This document shows, piece after piece, positions 9,019 to 16,686 of a DNA stretch of 64,000 bases. Position 1 is the first letter of the stretch; every line of letters starts with the position of its first letter. The stretch covers positions 1,178,001-1,242,000 of the forward strand of contig NZ_JARXXU010000001.1 in NCBI RefSeq assembly GCF_029894165.1, given 5' to 3'. The translations under genes were made by a program, and so were the position numbers. Source of the DNA: Aurantimicrobium minutum (GTDB lineage Bacteria > Actinomycetota > Actinomycetes > Actinomycetales > Microbacteriaceae). The notes beneath the pieces were generated by a model, which worked only from the letters and a program-made list of their open reading frames with translations, did not search any database and was not told the DNA's origin.

Positions 9019-9921
9019 TCAGACCGGGTTATCTGCCTCTGCGAAGTTGGCAGGCTCACATTGGATCGTGGCATGGGACACGTGATACCGGTCTCGCAGT
9101 AACAGGACCACGGAGTCCAACACCTCACTGTAGTCCGCGCCGGGCTTGACGACTACGTGCCCGCTGGCACTTTCCATACCCGACGTGATGGTCCAGATGT
9201 GAAGGTCGTGCACCGCCGCGACTCCGGGCAGCTCGGCAATTTCAGCTCCGATTTTGTCAATGTTCAGGTTCGGTGGGGCAACTTCCATGAGGATGCGTAG
9301 TGCTTGGCGGGTGAGCTTCCATGAGCGGGGCAGGATGAACAATCCGATCCCGACCCCGATGATGGGGTCGGCGTATGGCCAGCCGGTCGTGAACAGGATG
9401 ATGGCCGCGACAATGACCCCGACCGAACCGAGCAGGTCGCCCATCACTTCAAGGTAAGCACCTTTGAGATTCAGGCTCTCTTTGGAGCCGGCCGTCAAGA
9501 GTCGGAAGCTGATCAGGTTGATCATCAAGCCGATGACGGCTAAGACCAACAAGGGAAGGCCGGGTACCGAGGGCGGGTCGCTGAAGCGCTGGATGGCTTC
9601 GAATAGCACGTACCCGGCTACGGCGAACAAGAGGATTCCGTTGGCGAGTGCAGCGAGCACTTCCAGCCTGTAGAACCCGTACGTCCTCTGGCTCGTGGTG
9701 CGCCGTGAGGCCAGGGTGATCGCGGCGAGTGCCATGCCGAGTCCGAGGACATCTGTGCCCATATGTGCGGCATCGGAGATCAACGCGAGAGAGTTGACTT
9801 GGAAGCCGACGACGAATTCCACGATCATGTAGGCAGCGGTGAGGCTAAAGGCGATGAGCAGCGGCTTGCGATGTTTGCCGCCGGCGCTCACAGCGGAGGG
9901 GTGTGCGTGTTCAGATCCCAT
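9019..9921 (-). CDS. Cation diffusion facilitator family metal exporter (CzcD/ZitB-like)
   Basis: A 300-residue CDF antiporter that would expel Zn2+ or related divalent metals in exchange for protons. It has six membrane helices and a C-terminal cytoplasmic domain with HDLHIWTITSG. The helix-2 metal site LALISDAAHMGTD contains the usual H-x3-D. In helix 5 the equivalent pair reads E-x3-D (YLEVMGDLLGSVG): glutamate replaces the usual histidine, which may alter metal preference. The following CzrA-like sensor gene suggests metal-controlled expression. A candidate operator lies 57-76 bases upstream of the ATG. Codon use is G+C-rich, as in the rest of the island. Confidence 0.92.
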   Translation of the reverse strand: MGSEHAHPSAVSAGGKHRKPLLIAFSLTAAYMIVEFVVGFQVNSLALISDAAHMGTDVLGLGMALAAITLASRRTTSQRTYGFYRLEVLAALANGILLFAVAGYVLFEAIQRFSDPPSVPGLPLLVLAVIGLMINLISFRLLTAGSKESLNLKGAYLEVMGDLLGSVGVIVAAIILFTTGWPYADPIIGVGIGLFILPRSWKLTRQALRILMEVAPPNLNIDKIGAEIAELPGVAAVHDLHIWTITSGMESASGHVVVKPGADYSEVLDSVVLLLRDRYHVSHATIQCEPANFAEADNPV

Positions 9922-9977
9922 CAGCGTCTTTCTCCTTCACAGCGTCCGCACGGCTTTTTGCTTTAGACTACCTTTAC

Positions 9978-9997
9978 GTATGAACAGTCTTGCATAC
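9978..9997. promoter_or_regulatory. Candidate ArsR-family operator between the CDF gene and the zinc-ribbon gene
   Basis: GTATG and CATAC flank ten bases (AACAGTCTTG), giving an imperfect dyad that contains TGAACA, the half-site seen in SmtB/CzrA-type operators. On the plus strand a TTGCAT at 9991-9996 is followed, after 17 bases, by AAAATG, a possible promoter for the gene at 10057. On the minus strand TAGTCT lies about 12 bases beyond the dyad, a possible -10 for the CDF gene. One operator could thus control both directions. This is inference from pattern only. Confidence 0.4.
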
Positions 9998-10056
9998 ATT
10001 GTGCGCGAGCTTAAAATGCCCTCGCGCTCTGGAATGCACAACGAGAGGACGACGAG

Positions 10057-10341
10057 ATGCAATGCCCAACCGACGGCTCGACGCTGGCTATGAGCGACAG
10101 GTCCGGAGTGGAAATCGACTACTGTCCCCAGTGCCGGGGCGTGTGGCTTGACCGAGGCGAGCTGGACAAGATCATTGAACGTTCGGTGACGGAGTCATCC
10201 GGCCGCTTCGGTGATCCGTCACCTGACAGGCGGTCCCGCGACGATCACGGTGGTCCTGGCCACGGCGACTCGGGGCGAGGCGGATACTCCTCCGGTCGAG
10301 GCCGAAAGAAAGAGAACTGGCTCGGCGAACTTTTCGGATAG
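10057..10341 (+). CDS. Small TFIIB-type zinc-ribbon protein
   Basis: A 94-residue protein starting MQCPTDGSTLAMSD. Residues 3 to about 30 form a zinc ribbon, with C-P-T-D-G and YCPQCRGVWLDRGEL, which matches the zf-TFIIB family signature. The remainder is rich in Gly, Arg, Asp and Ser and probably disordered, ending in KKENWLGELFG. The ribosome site GAGAGGA lies seven bases before the ATG. The function of this family is unknown. Its location beside two metal-efflux units suggests a metal-handling or regulatory role, which is inference. Confidence 0.8.
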   Translation: MQCPTDGSTLAMSDRSGVEIDYCPQCRGVWLDRGELDKIIERSVTESSGRFGDPSPDRRSRDDHGGPGHGDSGRGGYSSGRGRKKENWLGELFG

Positions 10342-10502
10342 GCGAGAATCAGTCGACCGAAAGTCCGGGGCTGTCGCACGACTGGGGTATCGGCGCCTGT
10401 CTCCGGTGCGGGAGCTGGTTGGCCTCGCGTGCCATCTGCGGCAGGGGCTGCCAGCAAGCGGGTTCCCGGATGGGTCGAATGGGTCCTTCTACCCGACGGG
10501 AC

Positions 10503-10532
10503 CGATATAATCGATACATGACGATTATATCG
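10503..10532 (+). promoter_or_regulatory. Perfect 11-bp palindrome over the -10 box and start codon of the CmtR-like gene
   Basis: CGATATAATCG (10503-10513) and CGATTATATCG (10522-10532) are perfect inverted repeats separated by eight bases (ATACATGA). The left arm contains an exact TATAAT at 10506-10511. The start codon at 10518-10520 lies in the spacer and the right arm encodes the first residues. TATAAT is six bases from the ATG, so the transcript is probably leaderless. A bound dimer would block both the promoter and the transcription start, which fits autorepression of the metal operon. Confidence 0.75.
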
Positions 10533-10907
10533 ATGCAGGAAGCGGTTGATCTGGGGCCGGCGGTCGCGTTGTTCCGATCTCTCGGGGACCCCGCCCGGTT
10601 GGCTATTGTTCAGCGTCTTGCGCGGGGTGAGGCGACCGTGAGCGACTTGATAGTGGATCTGGGACTGGCTCAGTCGACTGTATCCGCCCACGTCGCGTGC
10701 CTTCGCGATTGCGGTCTCGTGGCGGGCCGGCCGGAGGGGCGGAAAGTGATTTACTCACTGACCCATACCGAGTTGATCGATCTGCTTGCGCAAGCCGAGA
10801 CCCTGCTGGCGGCGACCGGCAATGCGGTCAGCCTGTGCCCGGTCTACGGGACACTCAGCGCTGGGGCGGATAGCGCCGCCTCCACTGTCGGGCTGGCGAA
10901 CCGGTGA
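10518..10907 (+). CDS. ArsR-family metal sensor, CmtR-like (Cd/Pb type)
   Basis: A 129-residue winged-helix repressor. The recognition region is VSDLIVDLGLAQSTVSAHV, followed by C61-L-R-D-C65-G and a third cysteine, C107, in SLCPVYG. Mycobacterial CmtR senses Cd2+ and Pb2+ through C57-x3-C61 in SCLRGCG plus a C-terminal cysteine (established), so this protein is probably a CmtR-type sensor. A longer upstream frame from 10419 exists, but ATG 10518 is set by the TATAAT box and palindrome just before it. The stop overlaps the ATPase GTG by four bases, as GTGA. In mycobacteria cmtR likewise lies beside the P-type ATPase gene ctpG. Confidence 0.88.
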   Translation: MTIISMQEAVDLGPAVALFRSLGDPARLAIVQRLARGEATVSDLIVDLGLAQSTVSAHVACLRDCGLVAGRPEGRKVIYSLTHTELIDLLAQAETLLAATGNAVSLCPVYGTLSAGADSAASTVGLANR

Positions 10908-12865
10908 GTACGGCACCGGACCACGGCAGTGGTGCCCTCTCGGACGGCGAGGTCGATTCAGACGAGGAGCCGACAAGTTTCTGGCAGGTCACCGAGTTCC
11001 GGGCAGCTGCTCTCGCCGGTGTTCTGCTGCTCGCGGGGTGGATTGCCACACTGGCCGATGCCCCAGTGTGGGTATCCCTGCCGCTGGCGGTAGCCGCACT
11101 GCTGATCGCCGCCTGGACGTTCGTCCCGTCCACACTGAAGGATCTCCTCAAGGGGAAGATCGGCGTCGGGACGCTGATGACCATCGCCGCCGTCGGCGCC
11201 GTCGTCTTGGGTCAGGTCGAGGAAGCGGCCACTCTAGCGTTTCTGTACGCGATCTCGGAGGGGCTCGAGGAGTACTCGCTGGCACGAACTCGACGGGGAC
11301 TGCGGGCTCTCCTTGACCTGGTGCCCGCCGAGGCCCGGGTCCTGCGGGCTGGTACCGAGGTCTCCGTCGCACCGACAGACTTGATTCTGGGGGACCGGAT
11401 GGTGGTCCGCCCGGGCGAACGGCTCGCAACGGACGGTCGCATCCTGATCGGCCGCACCTCGGTCGACATGTCCGCGCTGACCGGCGAGTCCCTCCCCATC
11501 GAGGTTGGTCCCGGCTCCCAGGTGTATGCCGGGTCAATCAACGGAACAGGACCCCTCGAAGTCGAGGTCACCAGCACCGCGGACGACAACTCTCTGGCGA
11601 AGATCGTGCATATTGTCGAGGCAGAGCAGTCCCGCAAAGGTCCAAGTCAACGCCTGGCCGATTCGATTGCCAAACGCCTCGTACCCGGCATCCTCATCGC
11701 TGCAGCCCTCATCGCCGCCTACGGATTCATCGTTGGGGATCCGCTGCTGTGGATCGAGCGGGCCCTTGTCGTCTTAGTCGCAGCTTCTCCGTGCGCCCTG
11801 GCTATCGCTGTTCCGGTGACGGTGGTCGCTGCAGTCGGTGCAGCCAGCAAATTTGGTGTGCTGATCAAGGGTGGTGGGGCGCTCGAAGCGCTCGGGAAGA
11901 TCCGCACTATCGCCCTGGACAAGACCGGCACCCTCACTCAGAACAAGCCCGCTGTGATCGAAGTCGTGACGAAACCTGGGACGACCACGGAGCGCGTGCT
12001 GGCGATTGCTGCCGGGCTGGAAGAGCGCAGTGAGCACCCGCTGGCCCGCGCTATCCTGACGGCCTCGCCAAATCGAATTGCCGTGTTGGAGGTAAACAGT
12101 GTTCCCGGTGCCGGCCTGGAAGGGACCGTTCACGGCAAGCAGGTCCGCCTCGGGCGGCCGGGCTGGATTGACGCCGGTAGCTTGAGCGACGATGTCACGC
12201 GGATGCAGCAAGCCGGTGCCACGGCCGTTCTGGTTGAGGAGGACGGTGAACTTCTGGGCGCAATCGCCGTCCGAGATGAACTGCGACCAGAAGCCGCGAC
12301 TGTCATTGCCCGGCTCACTGCGGCCGGCTACCGGACAGCCATGCTCACGGGGGACAACACGCTCACGGCGCAGGCCCTGGGGTCCGCGGCCGGGATCACT
12401 GAAGTTCACGCCGAGCTTCGCCCGGAAAACAAAGCGGACATCATCCGCGCTCTGCAAATACGCCAGCCGACCGCGATGGTAGGCGACGGTGTCAACGATG
12501 CCCCCGCTCTCGCGACGGCGAATGTGGGCATTGCGATGGGCGCAATGGGTTCAGACGTTGCTATCGAGACCGCCGACATTGCTCTCATGGGCGAGGACCT
12601 CCAGCACCTTCCTCAAGTCCTCGAACACGCCCGGCAGACCCGGCGCATCATGCTGCAAAACGTGGGTATGTCCTTGCTCCTGATCGCGGTTCTGATCCCA
12701 CTTGCGCTTTTCGGTGTCCTGGGTTTGGCAGCCGTCGTGCTGGTCCACGAGCTCGCGGAGATCGTCGTCATCGGTAACGGCGTCCGCGCGGGACGGATCC
12801 GAAGAACCATCATCTCGGACCCCGCAACGACCAACAGCTCACGCACGCTGACGGCGACATTGTGA
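10904..12865 (+). CDS. Heavy-metal P1B-type ATPase (cadmium/zinc/cobalt efflux)
   Basis: A 653-residue ATP-driven metal exporter of the inner membrane. It has the actuator T193-G-E-S196, the membrane metal site S295-P-C297, the phosphorylated D339 in DKTGTLT, the H378-P379 motif of the nucleotide domain, and G527-D-G-V-N-D532. There is no N-terminal heavy-metal-associated domain. SPC instead of CPC, together with H615-E616 in the last helices, places it nearer the P1B-4 group (Co, Zn, Cd) than CPC-type CadA/ZntA; exact metals remain uncertain. Start is GTG, coupled to the CmtR-like gene. The stop overlaps the next gene's GTG. Confidence 0.93.
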   Translation: MSTAPDHGSGALSDGEVDSDEEPTSFWQVTEFRAAALAGVLLLAGWIATLADAPVWVSLPLAVAALLIAAWTFVPSTLKDLLKGKIGVGTLMTIAAVGAVVLGQVEEAATLAFLYAISEGLEEYSLARTRRGLRALLDLVPAEARVLRAGTEVSVAPTDLILGDRMVVRPGERLATDGRILIGRTSVDMSALTGESLPIEVGPGSQVYAGSINGTGPLEVEVTSTADDNSLAKIVHIVEAEQSRKGPSQRLADSIAKRLVPGILIAAALIAAYGFIVGDPLLWIERALVVLVAASPCALAIAVPVTVVAAVGAASKFGVLIKGGGALEALGKIRTIALDKTGTLTQNKPAVIEVVTKPGTTTERVLAIAAGLEERSEHPLARAILTASPNRIAVLEVNSVPGAGLEGTVHGKQVRLGRPGWIDAGSLSDDVTRMQQAGATAVLVEEDGELLGAIAVRDELRPEAATVIARLTAAGYRTAMLTGDNTLTAQALGSAAGITEVHAELRPENKADIIRALQIRQPTAMVGDGVNDAPALATANVGIAMGAMGSDVAIETADIALMGEDLQHLPQVLEHARQTRRIMLQNVGMSLLLIAVLIPLALFGVLGLAAVVLVHELAEIVVIGNGVRAGRIRRTIISDPATTNSSRTLTATL

Positions 12866-13395
12866 CCGTTGCGAAAGCCGATACGGCGCCCGACCTGCGA
12901 CGGCTGGGGCTCGTCATCGGGGCGGCGAGCCTCGCCGCCGGCGTTGACCTAACAGTGAAAGCCGTAGTCAGCACCCAGCTGGCCAGCGGGACGGTCATCG
13001 ACTGGGGCGTGCTGAGCATTCAGCTCGTCTACAACCCTGGGGTAGCCTTCAGCCTCGGTTCCACTTTGCCATCCTGGGTGATTTCAGTTCTTACCGGAGC
13101 GATCATTGTCGCACTCGGTGGATATCTGATCACCCGATCACAGACCTTGACTGCGCTCTCCAGCCTGGGCGCAGCTCTCCTTCTGGGCGGTGCTCTCGGC
13201 AACTTTATTGACCGCCTCGATGGCGGAGGCGTGGTCGACTACCTGCACACGGGATGGTTCGCCACATTCAACCTCGCGGACGTATTCGTCACCGTCGGAG
13301 TCGCAATGCTCACGCTGGGCACGCTCGTTGGTCAACGGAATCCGACACGCACCCTTTCCGGGCAAAACGCCGGCTCTCGGCCCTCGCGCCGGTGA
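12862..13395 (+). CDS. lspA: Signal peptidase II-like protein of the metal operon
   Basis: A 177-residue integral membrane aspartyl protease of the LspA family, which removes signal peptides from diacylglyceryl-modified lipoproteins. It has four membrane helices. Both catalytic aspartates are present, in GNFIDRLDGGGVVDYLH and FNLADVFVTVG. The GTG start overlaps the ATPase stop by four bases. Extra lspA copies behind metal ATPase genes are known, for example pbrC in lead resistance loci, so this is likely an accessory copy rather than the host housekeeping gene. No lipoprotein substrate is encoded in the island. Confidence 0.9.
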   Translation: MTVAKADTAPDLRRLGLVIGAASLAAGVDLTVKAVVSTQLASGTVIDWGVLSIQLVYNPGVAFSLGSTLPSWVISVLTGAIIVALGGYLITRSQTLTALSSLGAALLLGGALGNFIDRLDGGGVVDYLHTGWFATFNLADVFVTVGVAMLTLGTLVGQRNPTRTLSGQNAGSRPSRR

Positions 13396-13685
13396 ACTCA
13401 CAAGTGCCCTCGTGCCACACGCTTTGAAGTCGCGACGTAGGGGACACTCGACAGCGCTGGCCACAACGCCCGTCGGACAACTCGAGGTCTGTGCCGTGCT
13501 CGTGAACGGTTGGTGAGCGCGAGTTCGGCTGTTCGTGGGGACCCCCACCGAGGACGCACCTATAATGCTTTGCCTGGAGACAAGTCCGCAAGGCTCGTTC
13601 GCTGAAGATGCCCGCTGAGCGGGCGCCGACCACAGAGACGGGCACTGTCTTCACTTTGTCCGAACCAGGTGGCAGATCTGGACTG
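13396..13685. other. Intergenic stretch between lspA and the convergent recombinase gene
   Basis: No gene is supported in these 290 bases. A hairpin with arms GCCCGC (13610-13615) and GCGGGC (13619-13624) and a three-base loop could end transcription of the metal operon, although it has no T-run. A lone TATAAT at 13561-13566 has no clear -35 and no recognisable gene behind it. The stretch may be the remnant of a lost gene. Confidence 0.4.
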
Positions 13686-15203
13686 TCACGTCACAGGAGG
13701 ACGCTCGTTGGCGAATCGCGGGTTCTTGTCGATGACGTAGCTGGACCACGGGACTGTCGCGGCAGTCGCATGCTTGGACATGATTTGTTTGCTGTAGCCG
13801 AGCATCCGAGACAGCGATGTGGGGTCGATCTCCTCGACGAGTCCTCGTATGGTCGTGTTCCGGACGCCCTGAATGTCGATTCCGATGCCGCGCAGCTTCA
13901 GCACCAGAGTGTTGGGGGAGCGGGGCTTGCCCGCCCGCTGCCCTGGGAATAGCCAGTTCGTGCCCGAGTTGACTGTGCCTTGGTGTTCACGGCTCTCCAG
14001 GTGCGCGAGGAACAAGGGGATGAATGGCTCCGGGATCGGCGCCGGGTAGCGGCCGAGCTTGAGGGTGACTCCGGTCGGCTTCACTTCGACATCGTCGAGG
14101 GTGAGCATGCAGAGCCGGCCGATTGGGACGCCATACAGCAGGAAGATGAGGGCGGCGACTCGGATTGACTCGCTGATGTTGACGGCCTCGATGAGTGTCT
14201 TGATGTGTTTCAGTCGCTCGTCCTGGGTCAGCATGGGGGTCGTCTGAGCGAGGCGTACTGGAACATCGACGCCTTTCACCGTCCGTTCCTTGCGGAGATA
14301 TCGGACGAAGTTCCGAATCTGCTTGCGGGTTGAGGGTCCCTCAGAGAGGTATTCGTCGATGTGGACCTGACCCATCGTCGCGGCAGTTCGCCCGTGTTCG
14401 TCCAGGAGCCAGCGGAGGAACTTTCCGGCCTCGGTGATCTCCTGCTTGGCGCTACGCGCGGCGTAGTTCATGTTCTTCGTTTCGGAGGACTCGCTCTTTA
14501 GCCTGCGGAGGTGGTGCCACTTCGCGAACCGCTCAATCGGGGAGTGAATCTCCGGACTGCCTTCGAGCTCGTGGAGCCGTTCGTCGAGCCACTGCTCGAA
14601 GATGGCAAGCTGCCGGTCATCCTGCGCCGGGAGCATTCGATTGTGGGTAAGGATCGCCCGGAGGTGCTCGACGGAGTGAGTCTTTGGCAGAGTGTCGAAC
14701 GCCTCGTGGGACAAGCTGACTTCCCGGTTCCCGATGCGGCGAAGGAGGTCGGATGACGCCCCTCCATTGCTGCGGAGCCAGGTGTAGATGCTTTCCGGCC
14801 GCCCGACAGAGGTCAGAACAGCAATCAGCCGTTTCAAGCGCAAGTCCGGAGGTTCATTCGGCTTGAGTAACGCGGTCAGGTCTGCGGTGAGAACGCAGAC
14901 GATACAGTGCCCGCCTCGGAAGCGCTCGGCCTCGCGGCCGCAATTAGCACAAGTCAAATTGGTCGTGATCCCGGCGCACTCCCGGCAGATGTCCTTGCCC
15001 GTGTCAAGACGGCCGGGCAACATCCGGTGTTCACCGCAGAGGGGGCATTCGCCGTAGGTGTGGGAAGCCTCAGTGAAACAAATGCCGCAGATGCGTCCGT
15101 CGGGCCAGCGAACCCGGATCTTTCCAACCTCGCGCCCACACCTGTCACAGGTATAGCCGGTCCTCGCGCTCCGCGGCCGTCCGCGAGGCTTGAAGTCAGT
15201 CAT
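13686..15203 (-). CDS. Zinc-ribbon tyrosine-recombinase homologue, probably catalytically inactive
   Basis: A 505-residue protein, third gene of the integration module. Three zinc ribbons lie at its N-terminus: C19-x2-C22 with C39-x2-C42, C53-x2-C56 with C73-x2-C76, and C85-x2-C88 with C100-x2-C103. A SAM-like core-binding region (KFLRWLLDEHGR) and a recombinase-like domain follow. The first arginine is kept (GVPIGRLCML). The H-x2-R motif reads QGVR (445-448), LGH reads LGY (468-470), and the nucleophile position falls on H478/A479 rather than Tyr. It therefore probably cannot cut DNA and may act as an architectural partner. ATG 15201-15203 overlaps the preceding HTH gene; a frame extension to 15275 is less likely. 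Confidence 0.85.
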   Translation of the reverse strand: MTDFKPRGRPRSARTGYTCDRCGREVGKIRVRWPDGRICGICFTEASHTYGECPLCGEHRMLPGRLDTGKDICRECAGITTNLTCANCGREAERFRGGHCIVCVLTADLTALLKPNEPPDLRLKRLIAVLTSVGRPESIYTWLRSNGGASSDLLRRIGNREVSLSHEAFDTLPKTHSVEHLRAILTHNRMLPAQDDRQLAIFEQWLDERLHELEGSPEIHSPIERFAKWHHLRRLKSESSETKNMNYAARSAKQEITEAGKFLRWLLDEHGRTAATMGQVHIDEYLSEGPSTRKQIRNFVRYLRKERTVKGVDVPVRLAQTTPMLTQDERLKHIKTLIEAVNISESIRVAALIFLLYGVPIGRLCMLTLDDVEVKPTGVTLKLGRYPAPIPEPFIPLFLAHLESREHQGTVNSGTNWLFPGQRAGKPRSPNTLVLKLRGIGIDIQGVRNTTIRGLVEEIDPTSLSRMLGYSKQIMSKHATAATVPWSSYVIDKNPRFANERPPVT

Positions 15204-15540
15204 CTTCTGGGCGACGAATGCGCGCCCGGACCGGACGGTACGCCTCCAACAAAGGGACATCCGTGCCCTGGCCAACAGCAGCTCGGTCCCGCTTGGTCTT
15301 CACATCGACACTGGTGTACGTGAACATGTCGCTGGCTTCGACCGCGAAGATGTCGCAGAGGGCTGCCAACACCTGGAACGCGATCCGGTCCGGGTCCTGA
15401 GACACGAGCCTGTAGATCTGTGACTCGGACAAGGTGATGCCGCGGTCGCGGAGCGGGTCAACCAGGTCACGGCTGTTGCGCATCCCAGCACGTGCCATCA
15501 GCTCCCGAACTCGGAACTTGTACTCGATCTGGCGTTTCAT
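15196..15540 (-). CDS. HTH (Cro/C1-type) protein of the recombinase module
   Basis: A 114-residue DNA-binding protein. Residues about 8-75 form a Cro/C1-type helix-turn-helix: FRVRELMARAG, then ITLSESQIYRLVSQDPDRI, then ALCDIFAVEASDMFTY. The C-terminal 35 residues are basic and acidic and have no known domain. Its ATG overlaps the stop of the upstream recombinase by four bases, and its stop overlaps the start of the downstream zinc-ribbon protein by eight bases, so all three are translationally coupled. It could control the module promoter or direct recombination, comparable in position to the small third protein of Tn554-type systems. That comparison is inference. Confidence 0.85.
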   Translation of the reverse strand: MKRQIEYKFRVRELMARAGMRNSRDLVDPLRDRGITLSESQIYRLVSQDPDRIAFQVLAALCDIFAVEASDMFTYTSVDVKTKRDRAAVGQGTDVPLLEAYRPVRARIRRPEDD

Positions 15541-16670
15541 CGCGCTACCTTTCCGGTTGACCGCTTTGGTTTGAGGAGAAGGCTTCCCCTGCTGTTAAGC
15601 ATGTCCTTGGTGAGGACTCTTTCCATCTCCTTCACGGCGAAGTCAGCCGAGGGGAGTGTGTAGATGGTCGTAGTGGACGTGTTGACATGGCCGAGCTGCA
15701 TCGAGATGAATTTCTCGTCATAGCCATAGACCGTGATCATGTGCGTGGCGTAGGAGCGCCGAAGGCCGTGGATGTCAAGACCGGGTTCCAGCCCCAGCTC
15801 CTTCACGTAGCCCTGGAACCGAAGGAGCAGATCATTCTCGGCGACGACACCGCCTGTCGAGGTGGGGAACAGGTGTGTCATCGGTTGACCGAACCGGGGG
15901 AGTCCGTTCTCGACCCAGTCGGCAACTGCCTCGGCGGCCCAGTCGACCAGCGTGAGGACGGAGCGTTGCTTCTTCGGAGCGCCCTTGTTCGACTTGCCAT
16001 TGCGAACCCTCACGATCCCATAGTCGCCGAAGTACGGAGCCTTGGCGCTGCGGGAGAAATCGACCAGGTCCAGCTTGCGCATCTCGTCATGGCGAAGCCC
16101 CCAGCCATAAACAACTTTGAGGGCGACGGCGTCTCGCCACGCTGCCAAGCCACCCTTCCTCCTTGACCTGAGGATGCGTTCGACCTCATCATCGGCTAGG
16201 TCGAAGAAGTCCTGAAGCTCGGCCATGTCGAATGCCCGCTTCTCGGGGCCCATGGTCGCTTCCTGGGTGTGCTTCGCCTTGTTCAGGTCGGTGATGACCT
16301 GCGACATGGACGTACCGAACATCCGGCCACACGTCTCGTTCCACTGGTATATGTCGCTCGTGGCGTAGGCGCAGAACAACGAGATGTCGCTCTGGTACGC
16401 ACGCGCCGTTTCCTGGGAAAGGTTTTTCACCCCGCGCAGGTGAGCGAAGTAGTCGTCCGCGTCCCTGGGCGTCCACTCCCACGGGAACTTGCCACTGAAC
16501 TCGGCAAAGCCCACAACGGAGGCAATCCGGCGCTTGACCGTCTTCTCGGTGAAGTTCTTGGTGAACTGCTGTCGCTTCCAGCCGGTCAGGACCTGCTCCA
16601 GGAACGCGTCTCGGTCGGGCCCACGATCCGGAAACTGAAGGAACGACAGTCCGCCCATTTTGTCGACCAA
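15537..16670 (-). CDS. Tyrosine recombinase / site-specific integrase
   Basis: A catalytically complete tyrosine recombinase, first gene of the module. An N-terminal core-binding domain is followed by the catalytic domain. The catalytic set is visible: Arg in GWGLRHDEM, HGLR (H315/R318 counted from the ATG at 16712), LGH (340-342) and Tyr351 in TTIYTLP. Start choice: the frame is open from ATG 16712, but the likely promoter (-10 at 16700-16705) puts transcription start near 16693, so the start must be downstream. TTG 16668-16670 follows GGAGG by four bases and is preferred (377 residues); ATG 16656-16658 is an alternative. It probably catalyses integration and excision of the island. Confidence 0.9.
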   Translation of the reverse strand: MVDKMGGLSFLQFPDRGPDRDAFLEQVLTGWKRQQFTKNFTEKTVKRRIASVVGFAEFSGKFPWEWTPRDADDYFAHLRGVKNLSQETARAYQSDISLFCAYATSDIYQWNETCGRMFGTSMSQVITDLNKAKHTQEATMGPEKRAFDMAELQDFFDLADDEVERILRSRRKGGLAAWRDAVALKVVYGWGLRHDEMRKLDLVDFSRSAKAPYFGDYGIVRVRNGKSNKGAPKKQRSVLTLVDWAAEAVADWVENGLPRFGQPMTHLFPTSTGGVVAENDLLLRFQGYVKELGLEPGLDIHGLRRSYATHMITVYGYDEKFISMQLGHVNTSTTTIYTLPSADFAVKEMERVLTKDMLNSRGSLLLKPKRSTGKVAR

Positions 16671-16686
16671 AATGCCTCCAAGTCGT

